64,000 nt of DNA from Ignisphaera sp. (GCA_038831005.1 JAWBKZ010000001.1:272430-336429), one strand, 5' to 3'; counted from the stretch's first letter, positions 17,507-27,442 are shown. Program-made: numbers and translations. The notes: generated from the sequence alone by a model not told the origin.

Positions 17507-17988
17507 TGATATCTACCTCATACACTATACTTACTTAACACAATTATTATTTGTTCATCATGTGCATGTCCTCATTATGAGCTACACACTTTATGTAAGA
17601 CTTTTTTTGTATAGGTCTTTGCCATAATTCAGTATCCATGGAGAGTAGCTAGAGAACACTAATTAGTGAGCCATGATCAAAACACGTTATGATGAATTCT
17701 TTGAACATTAATCAAGATTAGAGAGTATTGTCGTGAAGGTTCTTCTACATTGTATTGGTTAATTAATTTCTAGAGAATTAAATCGAGGCTATGCTAATGT
17801 TAAAACCAGAGAATGATGTAGCTCTAATTGTGTAGAGATGACTTATTTATATATGATGTTCAGTTATTTGTGGTACTGTGTAGCTTGTTCGTGTGGAGAT
17901 GATCTAGCTCTAATTATCTCCAGCTAGTTAGGATTAGTTTATGTCGATTCAATAGGTTTATAAGTGTGTGCTTAACATAGGGCTCTAG
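17507..17988. other. Divergent intergenic region
   Basis: No gene seen. It holds the promoters of the leftward operon and of the rightward small exporter. A run of seven T occurs near 17590. Confidence 0.4.
17957..17963 (+). promoter_or_regulatory. TATA box giving a probably leaderless transcript
   Basis: TTTATAA starts 32 bases before the ATG at 17989. With the usual archaeal spacing of about 25-27 bases transcription would begin at or just before the start codon. There is no ribosome binding site, which agrees with a leaderless mRNA. Confidence 0.55.
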
Positions 17989-18543
17989 ATGAATGTGCTA
18001 CATTTGTTAGGATTGGCGAAGCTTATGGTGTCTATAGATTCATCTACATTAATTCACTACAGCTTGGTATTTATAACATCATTTTTACCTATAGCTGAAG
18101 TTAGAGGAGGTATTCCGTTAGCATTATATTACTTTTATAACGATTCCTCTAGATTAGTAGGGGGTATAGCTGTAGCTATTGTAGCTAATCTTCTTATAGC
18201 GCCCTTCGTTCTCTATATACTCAGATACATAGATTCATTCATTAGACATTCACGTATTGTTCCAGAAACAGTTAGAAAGATCTATCTATGGATACTCAAG
18301 CATTCTGAGAATAGAGGTAGAAAGATTAAGAGATATGATATACCTGCACTTGCAACTTTTGTTGCTATACCTTTTCCAGTTACAGGTGCTTGGACTGGCT
18401 CATTGATAGCTTTCCTCATAGGTATGGATAGAAAACGTGCATTAATAGCTATAGAGGTAGGAGTATTAATAGCATCGTTAATAGTGTTATCGATATGTCT
18501 GCTAGGTCTAGAGGTACTGAAAAGAATATTCTTTATATCATAG
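17989..18543 (+). CDS. Putative small multidrug export protein (PF06695-like)
   Basis: A 184-residue integral membrane protein. The family signatures are visible: FLPIAEVRGGIPLALYYF near residue 34, a second pass VAIVANLLIAPFVLYILRYI, a basic loop (RGRKIKRYD), then the paired motif FVAIPFPVTGAWTGSLIAFLIG near residue 124 and a last pass. The two inverted re-entrant-type motifs (LPI.E.RGGIP and IP.P.TGAW.G) are characteristic of this family, whose name is historical and whose transport substrate is not established. The gene is single, with a leaderless-type promoter. Confidence 0.85.
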   Translation: MNVLHLLGLAKLMVSIDSSTLIHYSLVFITSFLPIAEVRGGIPLALYYFYNDSSRLVGGIAVAIVANLLIAPFVLYILRYIDSFIRHSRIVPETVRKIYLWILKHSENRGRKIKRYDIPALATFVAIPFPVTGAWTGSLIAFLIGMDRKRALIAIEVGVLIASLIVLSICLLGLEVLKRIFFIS

Positions 18544-18885
18544 AGACTATGGCATAAAAATACTTCTCTATTGAGTTGTAGAAAGCTAGATACCTATAAT
18601 CTAAGACAAGTATATCTTAGACTTTGTAGGAACTTTTGAATCTCTATTCAACGGAATAACACATGTACTATAGTTCATACTGAAGGTGTAGAGATTGTTT
18701 AAATATGGTTATAGATAGAAAAGCTACATATGGTGATGAGTATTCAGGGTGGTAGTAGTATTTAAGGTTTTGAGTCTAGACTGATTACAGTATTCTTCTC
18801 TATATCTTAGGTTTAGATGCATCTAAATTTATTAACTAGTGTTGATTTGGGTTAACAGTGACGCTACAGGATTTGGTGATATTGA
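18544..18885. other. Intergenic region upstream of feoB
   Basis: No FeoA-like or other reading frame is seen. The right part carries the palindrome and TATA element described separately. Confidence 0.5.
18812..18827. promoter_or_regulatory. 16-bp perfect palindrome at the feoB promoter
   Basis: TTTAGATG and CATCTAAA are exact reverse complements without a spacer. The right arm runs into the TATA-like AATTTATTA (18826-18834), so a bound dimer would block TBP/TFB. The position before an iron transporter suggests a DtxR/Fur-type metal-dependent repressor; this is inference. Confidence 0.6.
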
Positions 18886-21024
18886 GTGTTAAAGCATTGT
18901 GGAAAATGTTGTGGAAGAGAGATGTTTGATAGTGAATGCGATATAGTTGTGGCAGTTGTTGGTCAACCTAATGTGGGAAAATCTACGTTATTTAATGTTT
19001 TGACAGGAGGTATGGAGAGAGTTGGGAATTTTCCTGGTACAACTGTTGAGATGAATGTAGGTAGAAAGAGGTATAGAGGTAAATCTATATGTTTTGTTGA
19101 TTTGCCAGGGATATACAGTTTGAAAGCTGTGTCTATTGATGAGAAGATTGCTAGAGACTTTATAGTCTTTGGTTATTGGGATGTGGTTCTAGTTCTAGTT
19201 GATTTGACGAGTGGTGTAGAGGGGCTGTATCTAGCTATACAAATTCTCCAGTTAACTAATAGAGCTGTTATTGCTTTAACTAAATGGGATATAGTTGAAA
19301 AACATATGTCTATCGATATAGAGAAGATAGGTAGACTTCTTCAAGTGCCTGTAGTACCTATATCAGCATTAAAGAAGATAGGTATTAAGGAACTTCTTGA
19401 CAGTATAGTGAATGTTGTAGAGCATGGAAAAGAGATGTTGCAGGGATTGCGTATAGATTATGGTTTGTTTGAACAATACCTAAATAGTATAACTGTAAGC
19501 ATTGCATCTGTTCTTAAGGATGCTAGGATCAATTCTAGAGGTTTAGCTATATTGATAGCTATGGGTAATACAGATATTTGTGATAAGCTTGGCTTAAGCT
19601 CTTTATGTTCTACTCTAACAGATGTAGAGAGATCTATTAGCTTAAGTGCTGTAGAATATTTTGCTAATAGAATCTATGAGTATATCAGAGAGAATTTCTC
19701 AGACACTATTAACATCACGAGCATTAGATCTCTTGAAGAAGGTACTATCTACAGAGCTATCTATAGAGTCTTTCAGAATCCTTTCCTAGGTTTTGTATCA
19801 ACATTCATGATACTCTTTTCAGCAATACTTCTAGCCTTTTCTATAAACACAGGCTTCCCTATAACACTGGTTTTCGAGTCAATAGGTATGGAGAATATAG
19901 CTGAAATATTAGAGACATACACTATCTCTGGAATAATAGCACAGATTTTTGAGTATCTAAAGAACACAGTATATGTGAATATATCTCCATTTAATCCAGC
20001 TATAGCTAATCTGCTTGCTTATGGTGTTATCGAAGGTGTTGGTGTTGTAGTATCGTTTATACCATTGATATTGATAACATTAGTGATTCTGTCTATTATA
20101 GAGGATTCTGGGCTAGGGCCACTAATGGCGCTATCTATACATAGTTTCTTCGCTAGATTCGGTTTAAGTGGTAGAGCTATATATCCTCTATTCATTTCAC
20201 TTGGATGCAATGTACCCGGCGTTATATCGTCTAGAGCAGCACTAGATAACATTGAAAGACTAGAGATCATTGCATCATCATCTTTTATACCATGTCAAGC
20301 AAGATTAGTGGTTATGATAGCTATAGTTGGTTATCTCTTTCCAGGAAACCCAGTTCTTCAATCACTAACAGTTATCGGTATATATCTCGGTGGAATCTTT
20401 CTATATCTATTCACAGCAAAAGTGTTTAGAAGAGGATTATTTAAGTCATCAACACCTCCAGAACTAGTTCTAGAGATACCTAGAATAATACGTAAACCGA
20501 ATGCTAAAGTTGTTTGGTGGAATAGTTGGGTACTAACAAAACACTTTATCGTTAGAGCTGGAACAGTTCTTATACTGGTCATCACAATTGTATGGTTCTC
20601 AATAAATTACGGTCCTAGAGGATATGTAGAAGATCCAATACATAGTTATGCATTCCATATAGGTAGGTACATAGGGAACGCTATAGCACCTCTCTACAAT
20701 TTAAACGAAGATGCGAGTTGGAAGATAGGATTCACCATATTGACAGGTTTTATAGCTAAAGAAAACCTACTAGCAACACTAGTTGTTTTAACAGAAGCTG
20801 AAGAACATTATATAGCTCTTCAATCACTCAATCTATCGATTCCACAAGGTATAGCATTACTCGTTTTATTCATGTACTATATACCATGTGTAGCAACAGT
20901 TAGTGCGATATATAGCGAAAGTAAGAGTCTAAAATTCACTGTACTTGTCACAACATATATCGTCATCACAGCACTAATGTTATCCCTAATAGTATACATG
21001 ATTGCCAACATCATATTACATTAG
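18886..21024 (+). CDS. feoB: Ferrous iron transporter FeoB
   Basis: A 712-residue protein with an N-terminal GTPase and a C-terminal permease. G motifs in order: GQPNVGKST (26-34), the GTTVE threonine, DLPGIYS, TKWD and PISALKK. The membrane half (from about residue 295) has two Gate-type repeats; FISLGCNVPGVISSRA carries the conserved cysteine-proline site and FIPCQARLVVMI lies in the pore region. The GTG at 18886 is chosen because GGTGAT is five bases upstream; it gives a cysteine-bearing leader (HCGKCCGRE) before the GTPase. An ATG 36 bases later is the alternative. No FeoA gene adjoins. It imports Fe2+ in exchange for GTP hydrolysis, supplying the many Fe-S enzymes here. Confidence 0.95.
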   Translation: MLKHCGKCCGREMFDSECDIVVAVVGQPNVGKSTLFNVLTGGMERVGNFPGTTVEMNVGRKRYRGKSICFVDLPGIYSLKAVSIDEKIARDFIVFGYWDVVLVLVDLTSGVEGLYLAIQILQLTNRAVIALTKWDIVEKHMSIDIEKIGRLLQVPVVPISALKKIGIKELLDSIVNVVEHGKEMLQGLRIDYGLFEQYLNSITVSIASVLKDARINSRGLAILIAMGNTDICDKLGLSSLCSTLTDVERSISLSAVEYFANRIYEYIRENFSDTINITSIRSLEEGTIYRAIYRVFQNPFLGFVSTFMILFSAILLAFSINTGFPITLVFESIGMENIAEILETYTISGIIAQIFEYLKNTVYVNISPFNPAIANLLAYGVIEGVGVVVSFIPLILITLVILSIIEDSGLGPLMALSIHSFFARFGLSGRAIYPLFISLGCNVPGVISSRAALDNIERLEIIASSSFIPCQARLVVMIAIVGYLFPGNPVLQSLTVIGIYLGGIFLYLFTAKVFRRGLFKSSTPPELVLEIPRIIRKPNAKVVWWNSWVLTKHFIVRAGTVLILVITIVWFSINYGPRGYVEDPIHSYAFHIGRYIGNAIAPLYNLNEDASWKIGFTILTGFIAKENLLATLVVLTEAEEHYIALQSLNLSIPQGIALLVLFMYYIPCVATVSAIYSESKSLKFTVLVTTYIVITALMLSLIVYMIANIILH

Positions 21025-21317
21025 CTCTATTATATCATATACATTATATCGCTTTAGAGAAATCATTGGAGGAACTGTTATGGAGAACGTGTATACAACT
21101 ACACTATACAATTATGAAGCGTTTCCAAGACCAAGGTATCTTGAAATACCTCAGTTATTAATAGAGATTAAACAGTTATGTTGAAGATAAGGATATACTT
21201 GCTCCAGCAGTAGCATTGATTTTTGCCAATAGCTTTGCATTAAAAGAACTTACTCTAGATAGAGTGTTCAACTTGAGACATAGACAGTTGTAGAGCATGA
21301 TTTTATATAGATAGTAC

Positions 21318-22270
21318 TTGAGATAAATAATCTGAAACTCTACTATAGATCAGTTAATAGTGTTGTAAGAGCATTAGAAGAAACTAGCGTTAATCTAGGC
21401 GAGAGTAAATCGATAGCACTACCCAAAGAAGAGTGGTTACGGTAAAACAAAATTAGCTAGAACTATAATAAAGCTCGTACTGATAACTGATGGTAAAATG
21501 ATTTTCGAAGGTGTTGATATATCTAAGCTGAAGAGAGAAGCAATTAATGATACTGTATCTAAGGTATGTAGGGGTTGTTCATCTCTATGGAGCAATACTG
21601 CTTCACGATTATTAGATCAATTCTTGAAGAACCTATGAAGATACATAAAGTTGCATCAGATGATAGAAGGAGAATAATAGAGGTAGCGAGAGAGGTAGGA
21701 TTAACACCTCCAGAAGATTTTCTTAACAAATATCCACATATGTTGAGTTATGGTCAGCTATAAAGAATGACAATTGCTAGAGATCTTGATCTACATCTAA
21801 TCTAAAGCTTATAGTTGCCGATGGACATGCATCAATGCCTGGTGTTTTGATTAGGATAGAGATTCTAACACTATTCGTAATCTACAAAAAGGATGGATAT
21901 GTTGTAGCAAGTATTGTCACAATATACATAACCCATGACTTTGCTATAACAAAAATATTTACCAGATAGTATAGCCATAATATCTGCTAATCAAATTGAT
22001 GAGCTAGATAATTCGAGAGACATCATCACCAATCCACTACATCCATTATACTCACCCCAATAGATGAGTAATCCGACTACGATCATCAAAACAGATTCAT
22101 ATTCAAAAGATGTTGCCCAGGAAGCTCCAATCTACTTAGTCAGCCCATTAGCTGGTTGCAGACCAAGCTATACACATACTCTAGATATATGTAGAATTTA
22201 TACATGGTCTCTCTACATGTATCCCTTAAGAAGATGAAAAGGTCTAGAACATTATCAGATACTGTTTGAT
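21318..22270 (+). pseudogene. Decayed oligopeptide ABC transporter ATPase (OppF/DppF-like)
   Basis: Fragments of one ABC ATPase follow in order but in several frames. Around 21320: LEINNLKLYYRSVNSVV then RALEETSVNLGES, the N-terminus and the start of Walker A. Around 21430-21530: a damaged 'GKT' followed by FEGVDISKLKREA. Around 21650-21765: GLTPPEDFLNKYPHMLSYG, the segment just before the signature, where the expected LSGGQ(RQR) reads LSYGQL and then a stop. After 21770: IARDLDLH, a degenerate Walker B, then YITHDFAIT with the switch histidine, and further remnants of the peptide-transporter C-terminal extension to about 22270. No partner permease genes remain except perhaps unreadable sequence at 21080-21300. 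Confidence 0.75.
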
Positions 22271-22406
22271 CTATTCCAGAGAGTCTACATATCGATTGTT
22301 ATTTACTATCTGTCTTTCTCAGTATTTATTTAGTTTGAATTGAGTTTTATGAAAGCTTTTATTTTCAAGTGCTTGCAGTAGCTTTTGAACTATTTAGGTG
22401 ATATAT

Positions 22407-23183
22407 TTGATTAGGGTAGAGGATGTTGTTATTGATGGTAGAGAGTCTAAGATTCCTCTCAGAATATATATACCTATTGAGAGAAAAACCAAAGGTATTG
22501 TTGTATACTATCACTGGGGAGGTTTTGTTTCTGGAGGAATTGGGGAATCAGATGCTGAATGCAGGTTTATCAGTAGTCTCTGTGAATGTACTGTTGTTTC
22601 TGTTGGTTACAGACTTGCACCAAGATATAGATTTCCAGCAGCTGTTGTAGATTGTTTTGATGCACTTAAATGGGTTTATGAACATGCTGAAGAACTTGGT
22701 GGAGATAGAGACTCTATATGTGTCATGGGTGTTAGTGCTGGGGGCAATCTAGCTGCTATCGTAAGTATACTGGCTAGAGATAGCGGTATAAAGCTGAAGT
22801 GTCAAGCTCTAGTACTACCGGTTATAGGCTTCGACATCTATTCAGAATCAGCTAGAATCTATGGAGAGAAGGGGAATCCACTAGATATGGACTCTATAAT
22901 AGACTTTACAACAAAATATCTAGGAGATCTAAAAGAAGCCTTCAATCCCCTCTTCACACCAATACTATCGAATTTAAGCAATCTACCACCAGCGCTAGTA
23001 ATAACAGCTGAAAAAGATGCTTTACGAGATCAAGGAGAGATGTATGCAAAACGATTAAGAGACTTCAAGGTACCAGTAATATCGATAAGGCTCAACGGCA
23101 TTGGGCATATGCTTGATGAAAGATATGGAAAATTTGTGAACATAATAGTTGCAGCATATCTAAAAGAAATGCTCTCTCAGTAG
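22407..23183 (+). CDS. Alpha/beta hydrolase, acetyl-esterase (HSL) family
   Basis: A 258-residue esterase counted from the TTG at 22407, four bases after GGTGAT; a GTG at 22398 is in frame but overlaps that ribosome binding site. The fold is the hormone-sensitive-lipase type: the oxyanion loop reads YYHWGGFVSGG (HWGG in place of the usual HGGG), the nucleophile is the serine in GVSAGGNLAA, the acid is the aspartate in TAEKDALRDQG, and the histidine is in GIGHML. All three catalytic residues are present. Such enzymes hydrolyse short acyl esters in the cytoplasm. It is monocistronic, after the ABC pseudogene. Confidence 0.88.
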   Translation: MIRVEDVVIDGRESKIPLRIYIPIERKTKGIVVYYHWGGFVSGGIGESDAECRFISSLCECTVVSVGYRLAPRYRFPAAVVDCFDALKWVYEHAEELGGDRDSICVMGVSAGGNLAAIVSILARDSGIKLKCQALVLPVIGFDIYSESARIYGEKGNPLDMDSIIDFTTKYLGDLKEAFNPLFTPILSNLSNLPPALVITAEKDALRDQGEMYAKRLRDFKVPVISIRLNGIGHMLDERYGKFVNIIVAAYLKEMLSQ

Positions 23184-23576
23184 CCAATGTGTAGCACATT
23201 GATTATCTGTAGATGTATCTATGTTGTTTAATCAATATGTTCGACCTAATTAACTCAATAGATCTAAGCATCGTTAAACATATTACGTCTCTCCTAATGT
23301 ATCTTCATTTACGTTAAGTACCTCTATAGCGAACAATGTCTCATTAACATGATCACTATTTCAAAATAATTACCTATTATGCTATAGACCTATCTATATA
23401 ATCATGGTTATGAAGACCACAGATCTATAGCTAAGAAAAGTATTACATAAAACATGTGAAGAATTGATGAAGCAATTCTACTGAATAGTAAGAATAGTAG
23501 GTAGAGAAATACCTAACTTAACGAGAATAGAGGAAATGATACAGTAATTATTCAAAACATACACCAAACTTTATAT
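23184..23576. other. Intergenic region between convergent genes
   Basis: No gene or repeat is seen. Confidence 0.4.
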
Positions 23577-23813
23577 CTATTGCCATGAATGGTAGGGCCT
23601 TATTCTAGATTTTTTTAAGGAGGCTATATAGGGTATTAACGGCGCTATCGCTATTGCTATAGTAAGTAATGCTATACCTAGAACTAATCTCCACAACGAA
23701 TGGTTATAAGAAACTCTACTCTCTCTGGATCTCTGTGTCTGGACATCAAGATTAGGTGTATACTTTCTAGTTGAAGCATTATTTTCTGAATATGTCTCCT
23801 TATCTAGACTCAT
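23577..23813 (-). CDS. Small single-pass membrane protein
   Basis: A 78-residue frame with a polar, basic N-terminal half (residues 1-40) and one hydrophobic helix (LVLGIALLTIAIAIAPLIPY), ending in a basic tail (KKSRIRPYHSWQ). The inside-positive pattern is reasonable for a real protein but no family is recognised. An inverted repeat about 35 bases before its start supports transcriptional control and so a real gene. Confidence 0.5.
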   Translation of the reverse strand: MSLDKETYSENNASTRKYTPNLDVQTQRSRESRVSYNHSLWRLVLGIALLTIAIAIAPLIPYIASLKKSRIRPYHSWQ

Positions 23814-24228
23814 TCATATCGCCTTAAAAGTTCTTGGAGAATTATTTAAACAGTATTATTATTTAAGTACTGTTTCTTGTCTTGATTACCGCATAATATT
23901 TATGGAACCCAGGCTATGGGTATTGCGTATTCATCTACTGAACATGGTGTTACGGATTGAATGTTTATTTCTTCGAGTCGGTAATGTTTCGAAACCGTAG
24001 CGATTTACTTCATCAGTTCTTGACAAGTAACCATAGAAGCTGTATGTGATGTCTACCTTCCTCGATATAAAGAATCTGTTATAGTAGGACACCTCAAGCA
24101 TATCGAAGATAGAGAAAAAATCAAGATTTGAGATTCATCACGTAGAGCAAGTAGCTCTAATTAAGAATGGCACCGAATCACTCGTACGTCAAGAAGAGAA
24201 TGAATGTAGACGCTACAGAGATGTAACC
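23814..24228. other. Intergenic region upstream of the Cas4-like pseudogene
   Basis: Apart from the inverted repeat at 23848-23875, no feature is recognised. The last 150 bases read partly open in frames that may be eroded N-terminal coding sequence of the next gene. No CRISPR repeats are present. Confidence 0.35.
23848..23875. promoter_or_regulatory. Inverted repeat upstream of the small membrane gene
   Basis: AAACAGTA and TACTGTTT are exact reverse complements separated by 12 AT-rich bases. It lies 35 bases upstream of the start at 23813 (minus strand), where the promoter should be. It may be an operator; its AT-rich centre could also be the TATA element. Confidence 0.45.
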
Positions 24229-24935
24229 ATGAAGAGCTTGATGATTCTGTTCAGAAAACTTATTGAAAGAGATATAGAAATAAGTGAAAGAGTGTTAGAG
24301 CAAAGACCTACACAAATAATTGGAGTTCATGTAATAGACCTTATATATCGTTCCCTGAAGTACTGGTACAGCAACTATATACCGTTAGCTGACAAGGTTA
24401 AGCTATCAATTATACGTGGCAAAACTATGCATAGAGATATAGCCAGAATATTGAATGAGATGAACAGATGTACAGATTCAGATGAAAGCAAGTCTATAGA
24501 GAGAATAGATATAGAGAAGAAGTTGATGAAACCTTACTTAGTGAACCGAACTGTGTTTATAGTGTTTATAGTTGAAGGGAGAGCTAATGCTATTGTAAGG
24601 TATAAAGACTATAGAAAAGAGTCTACTTCTTCACATAAACATCATGAAGATCAGTTGAATGTACTTAAGCATATCTGGTTAAGATAATGTTAGTAGAGAA
24701 ATAGTTTATGTATATGAAGGAAAAGATAGGAATGCAATTTGACTCAGTACACATAGACCAACGTTTTACTGATGACGAGATAGTGGCTGAACTCAAGAAG
24801 CTTCTAGATGTAGCTAAAGGTGAGATAGATCCAAACACAAAATGTTATGCACAATATGATTGGGAGTGTAAATACTGCTACTTTAGATACTTATGTCCCT
24901 CTAGTTGTCAAGAACATAAATCACGGAAGCCTTGA
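24229..24935 (+). pseudogene. Decayed Cas4/RecB-like PD-(D/E)XK nuclease
   Basis: Two open segments in different frames (24229-24687 and 24708-24935) make one Cas4-like protein. The first has IIGVHVIDLIYRSLKYWYS (where Cas4 has 'S.L.yC.R..yy', the cysteine replaced by arginine) and RGKTMHRDIAR (the 'G...H' motif). It then has GRANAIVRYKDYRKESTSS, where the active site D...ExK is damaged, and HKHHEDQLNVLKHIWL, matching 'kp..dqlvQl.hYmwL'. The second ends in WECKYCYFRYLCPSSC, the CX2CX5C iron-sulfur cluster of Cas4 and related exonucleases. The order is right but the frame is broken and at least one catalytic and one cluster residue are lost. No other cas gene or CRISPR array lies here. Confidence 0.65.
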
Positions 24936-24999
24936 ACTAGATAATCATATCGTAATCAATATATTTTGTATGGATCAAGCTATACTACGTTAATCATTT

Positions 25000-26472
25000 T
25001 TACTTTTTTCTATAGCGAACTAGAAGTAGTATAGATATCGAAGCTACGAATATCAGTATAGCTGTATATAGAAGGATAGTTTCTTTCGGGATTTCTGTAA
25101 CTATTTCTGTTCTTGTTATAGATTCTACATATGTGTGGATCTTTGTCTCTGCTATGGTTTCTGTAACTTTTTGTATATGTATTGAAACTGTTGTGAATAT
25201 TTTCTCAATTGTTTGTGTATGTATCTGTTCCAAGGTTTTGGTAACAGTTGTTGTTGATGTAGATTCGATTGTTACTGTGGTAGTCTTTGTTATTGTTTCT
25301 CTTTCTATCTCTTTAACGGTATATGTATAGATGGTTATCCTTGGTTTAACAACTTTCTCAATATCTATAGAGTATATAATCCATCTCTCGTTATCATGAG
25401 GACCACAGTAGCCAGCTACATATATGTGTTTACCGTCTGTAGACATTCTACCTATAGGGAACCTAGCTTCTACATGTATTTCTCCACTTAAAATAATCTT
25501 GTTCACAGTCTCTAGCTCTTCATCTAGTACATACAGTACATGTCTAGTGAATCCATACGCATATTCGTTACAAACAATATATAGATACCCATTATCAAAT
25601 AGAGCTTTTCTACATATACCGTAGTATGCTTCCTTAACTCTGTAGCCATATCTATCGAGTTTTACTACACCATAATCTCCAATGACATAGATATAACCAG
25701 TATCATCAAAAGCTATACTAAAAACACTACCAGCTATAGGAAGATCTACAACTCTTACAATATTGAGGTCTCTATCTAAGATCTCTACTCTCCACCACAT
25801 CATATAGTAGCGTTGAACAAAACCACCAACCCATACATAACTTGTGTTTGGGTCTACGGTAATTGCGAAAGGTGTGGCCATACCCTCTAGAGATTGTGAT
25901 ACATACGTGGTTACAACCTCTAGATTCTCTATATCTCTTTTCTCTACATACCATCTATAGCCACCATCTATGAACCCAGCTATGTAGAGATAAGCTCCAT
26001 CAGAATCTATCGATATAGCCCAATCATTATGTCCAGTAATGTTTTGAGCTATATAGTGAATCAGAGATAGATTTGTATCAAGAACCACTAGAACCCATCT
26101 ATAGCTATATCCTTCAAGAGCTCTATCGAATCCAACAGCATACAAGTATCTGTCAACAACTATACAATCCATAAGCCAGTCATCTCCAGTAGAGGGATTG
26201 AAGCTCCATACATCTACTAAAGAGCCATTGACTCTAAACCTTTTTTCAATCCTAAACCTAGAATCCCCCTCTACAGAATCGTAACCAACAACATATATAT
26301 AATCACCACTTATACAAACAGCAAACGAAGCATCGTTACCTGAACTAGGATCACTCTCTACAACCCATCTAGTACCCACATAACTAGAATCAGCTACACT
26401 AACGCGATATAAAGCTACGTTAAATATGAGAATCAGTATCAAGAACAATACCACTATATATAATCTAGACAT
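25000..26472 (-). CDS. Secreted beta-propeller surface protein with T-rich stalk and membrane anchor
   Basis: A 490-residue protein. The N-terminal hydrophobic stretch (LYIVVLFLILILIFNVALY) is a signal peptide. Residues ~30-380 contain repeated strands such as GYIYVIGDYGVVKLD, YLYIAGFIDGGYRWYVEKRD and HIYVAGYCG, each about 45-50 residues apart, i.e. a six- or seven-bladed propeller of the type found in archaeal surface proteins. Residues ~385-455 are a threonine/glutamate-rich stalk (TITKTTTVTIESTSTTTVTK and more), probably coiled or glycosylated, and a C-terminal helix (LYTAILIFVASISILLLV) before RYRKK anchors it. It is likely an S-layer-associated sensor or binding protein; the ligand is unknown. 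Confidence 0.8.
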   Translation of the reverse strand: MSRLYIVVLFLILILIFNVALYRVSVADSSYVGTRWVVESDPSSGNDASFAVCISGDYIYVVGYDSVEGDSRFRIEKRFRVNGSLVDVWSFNPSTGDDWLMDCIVVDRYLYAVGFDRALEGYSYRWVLVVLDTNLSLIHYIAQNITGHNDWAISIDSDGAYLYIAGFIDGGYRWYVEKRDIENLEVVTTYVSQSLEGMATPFAITVDPNTSYVWVGGFVQRYYMMWWRVEILDRDLNIVRVVDLPIAGSVFSIAFDDTGYIYVIGDYGVVKLDRYGYRVKEAYYGICRKALFDNGYLYIVCNEYAYGFTRHVLYVLDEELETVNKIILSGEIHVEARFPIGRMSTDGKHIYVAGYCGPHDNERWIIYSIDIEKVVKPRITIYTYTVKEIERETITKTTTVTIESTSTTTVTKTLEQIHTQTIEKIFTTVSIHIQKVTETIAETKIHTYVESITRTEIVTEIPKETILLYTAILIFVASISILLLVRYRKK

Positions 26473-26681
26473 AACATATCTACCAGATCTAGAGATTTAC
26501 GTACCACAAGCTTCACAAAGCTAAAAACTCTATTCGCTACATTGGTCGCTATTGAGTAATTCTCTAGATTTATTTAGTTTATGTAGATGAGGTCTATGAG
26601 ACATCTCGATGAAGAGGTATAGGTTATTTGGTGCTAGGTATTTATACTGCTACGTTCCTTAGATCAGAGTAGGTAGGAATA

Positions 26682-27176
26682 ATGATGTATACTCCGGTTA
26701 TAAACATACTTGCAATAGCTATGGGGATTACCTTATGTTTCTGGGGACTTCAACTCACTAGAATAGTTTCATCTATAGCTTTTGCAGTGTTTTTAGGCTA
26801 TATAGCGTATATCTATGCACATAGCGTTCTACATAATCCTGTACTCTCTTCCGTATTAACGGTATCTGCTGTACTAATTGGTTTTGGGTTAGGTTTCATA
26901 ATGTTCAGATTCGCTATATCATTGATGTTTAGCTACACAATAGCATCAATAGTTACAAGTAATGTTTACCTGGTTATGGCTTTAACGATTATTCTCACAG
27001 CTATAGTATATATATTGAGTAGATACCTACTCTCGCTAATAATCTCTTCAACAGGTTCTATAATCATATACAAGAGCTTGATAGCATTGGGTCTAAGCCA
27101 AATACCGGCAATAGTTTTAGCAATTGTCATCGGTATAATAGGTTTAGTGAATCAGCTGAAGAGAGAAAGAATATAA
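26682..27176 (+). CDS. Integral membrane protein, about five or six passes
   Basis: A 164-residue, almost wholly hydrophobic protein (segments at about 5-25, 27-47, 53-75, 77-110 and 120-155) ending in the basic tail QLKRERI. No soluble domain or conserved motif is recognised. It resembles DUF4203-type small membrane proteins in general composition only. GTAGGTAGG lies about seven bases before the start, and TATTTATAC near 26638 is a fitting TATA element. Function unknown. Confidence 0.7.
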   Translation: MMYTPVINILAIAMGITLCFWGLQLTRIVSSIAFAVFLGYIAYIYAHSVLHNPVLSSVLTVSAVLIGFGLGFIMFRFAISLMFSYTIASIVTSNVYLVMALTIILTAIVYILSRYLLSLIISSTGSIIIYKSLIALGLSQIPAIVLAIVIGIIGLVNQLKRERI

Positions 27177-27442
27177 AGTCATATAATTGTAGCTGAAATC
27201 AATGCACATCGAACTCTATACATATCATCATCTAGTCTTTATAGTGAGTGAACCTCGAGAAAGAGTCTATGAAACTAACTGAACACTAGATCCAAACATG
27301 TATCATATCCTTGTTCTATGCCTATCGATAGAGAAGAGGTATTTCAATGAACTATGATCAAGATCTTTATCAAACTATCAATCATTGATTGGGATACAGA
27401 TATTTATATGAGGTTCTATGAAATACTGTATGGTGATCTACA

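Noticed and set aside
21083..21184. Short plus-strand frame after feoB as a separate gene
   Set aside because: Too short, no motif; at most a fragment of the neighbouring transporter pseudogene.
23930..24228. Possible CRISPR repeat (a GATTGAATG-like end upstream of the Cas4-like gene)
   Set aside because: It occurs once; no regular spacing or second copy was found here or elsewhere in the window.
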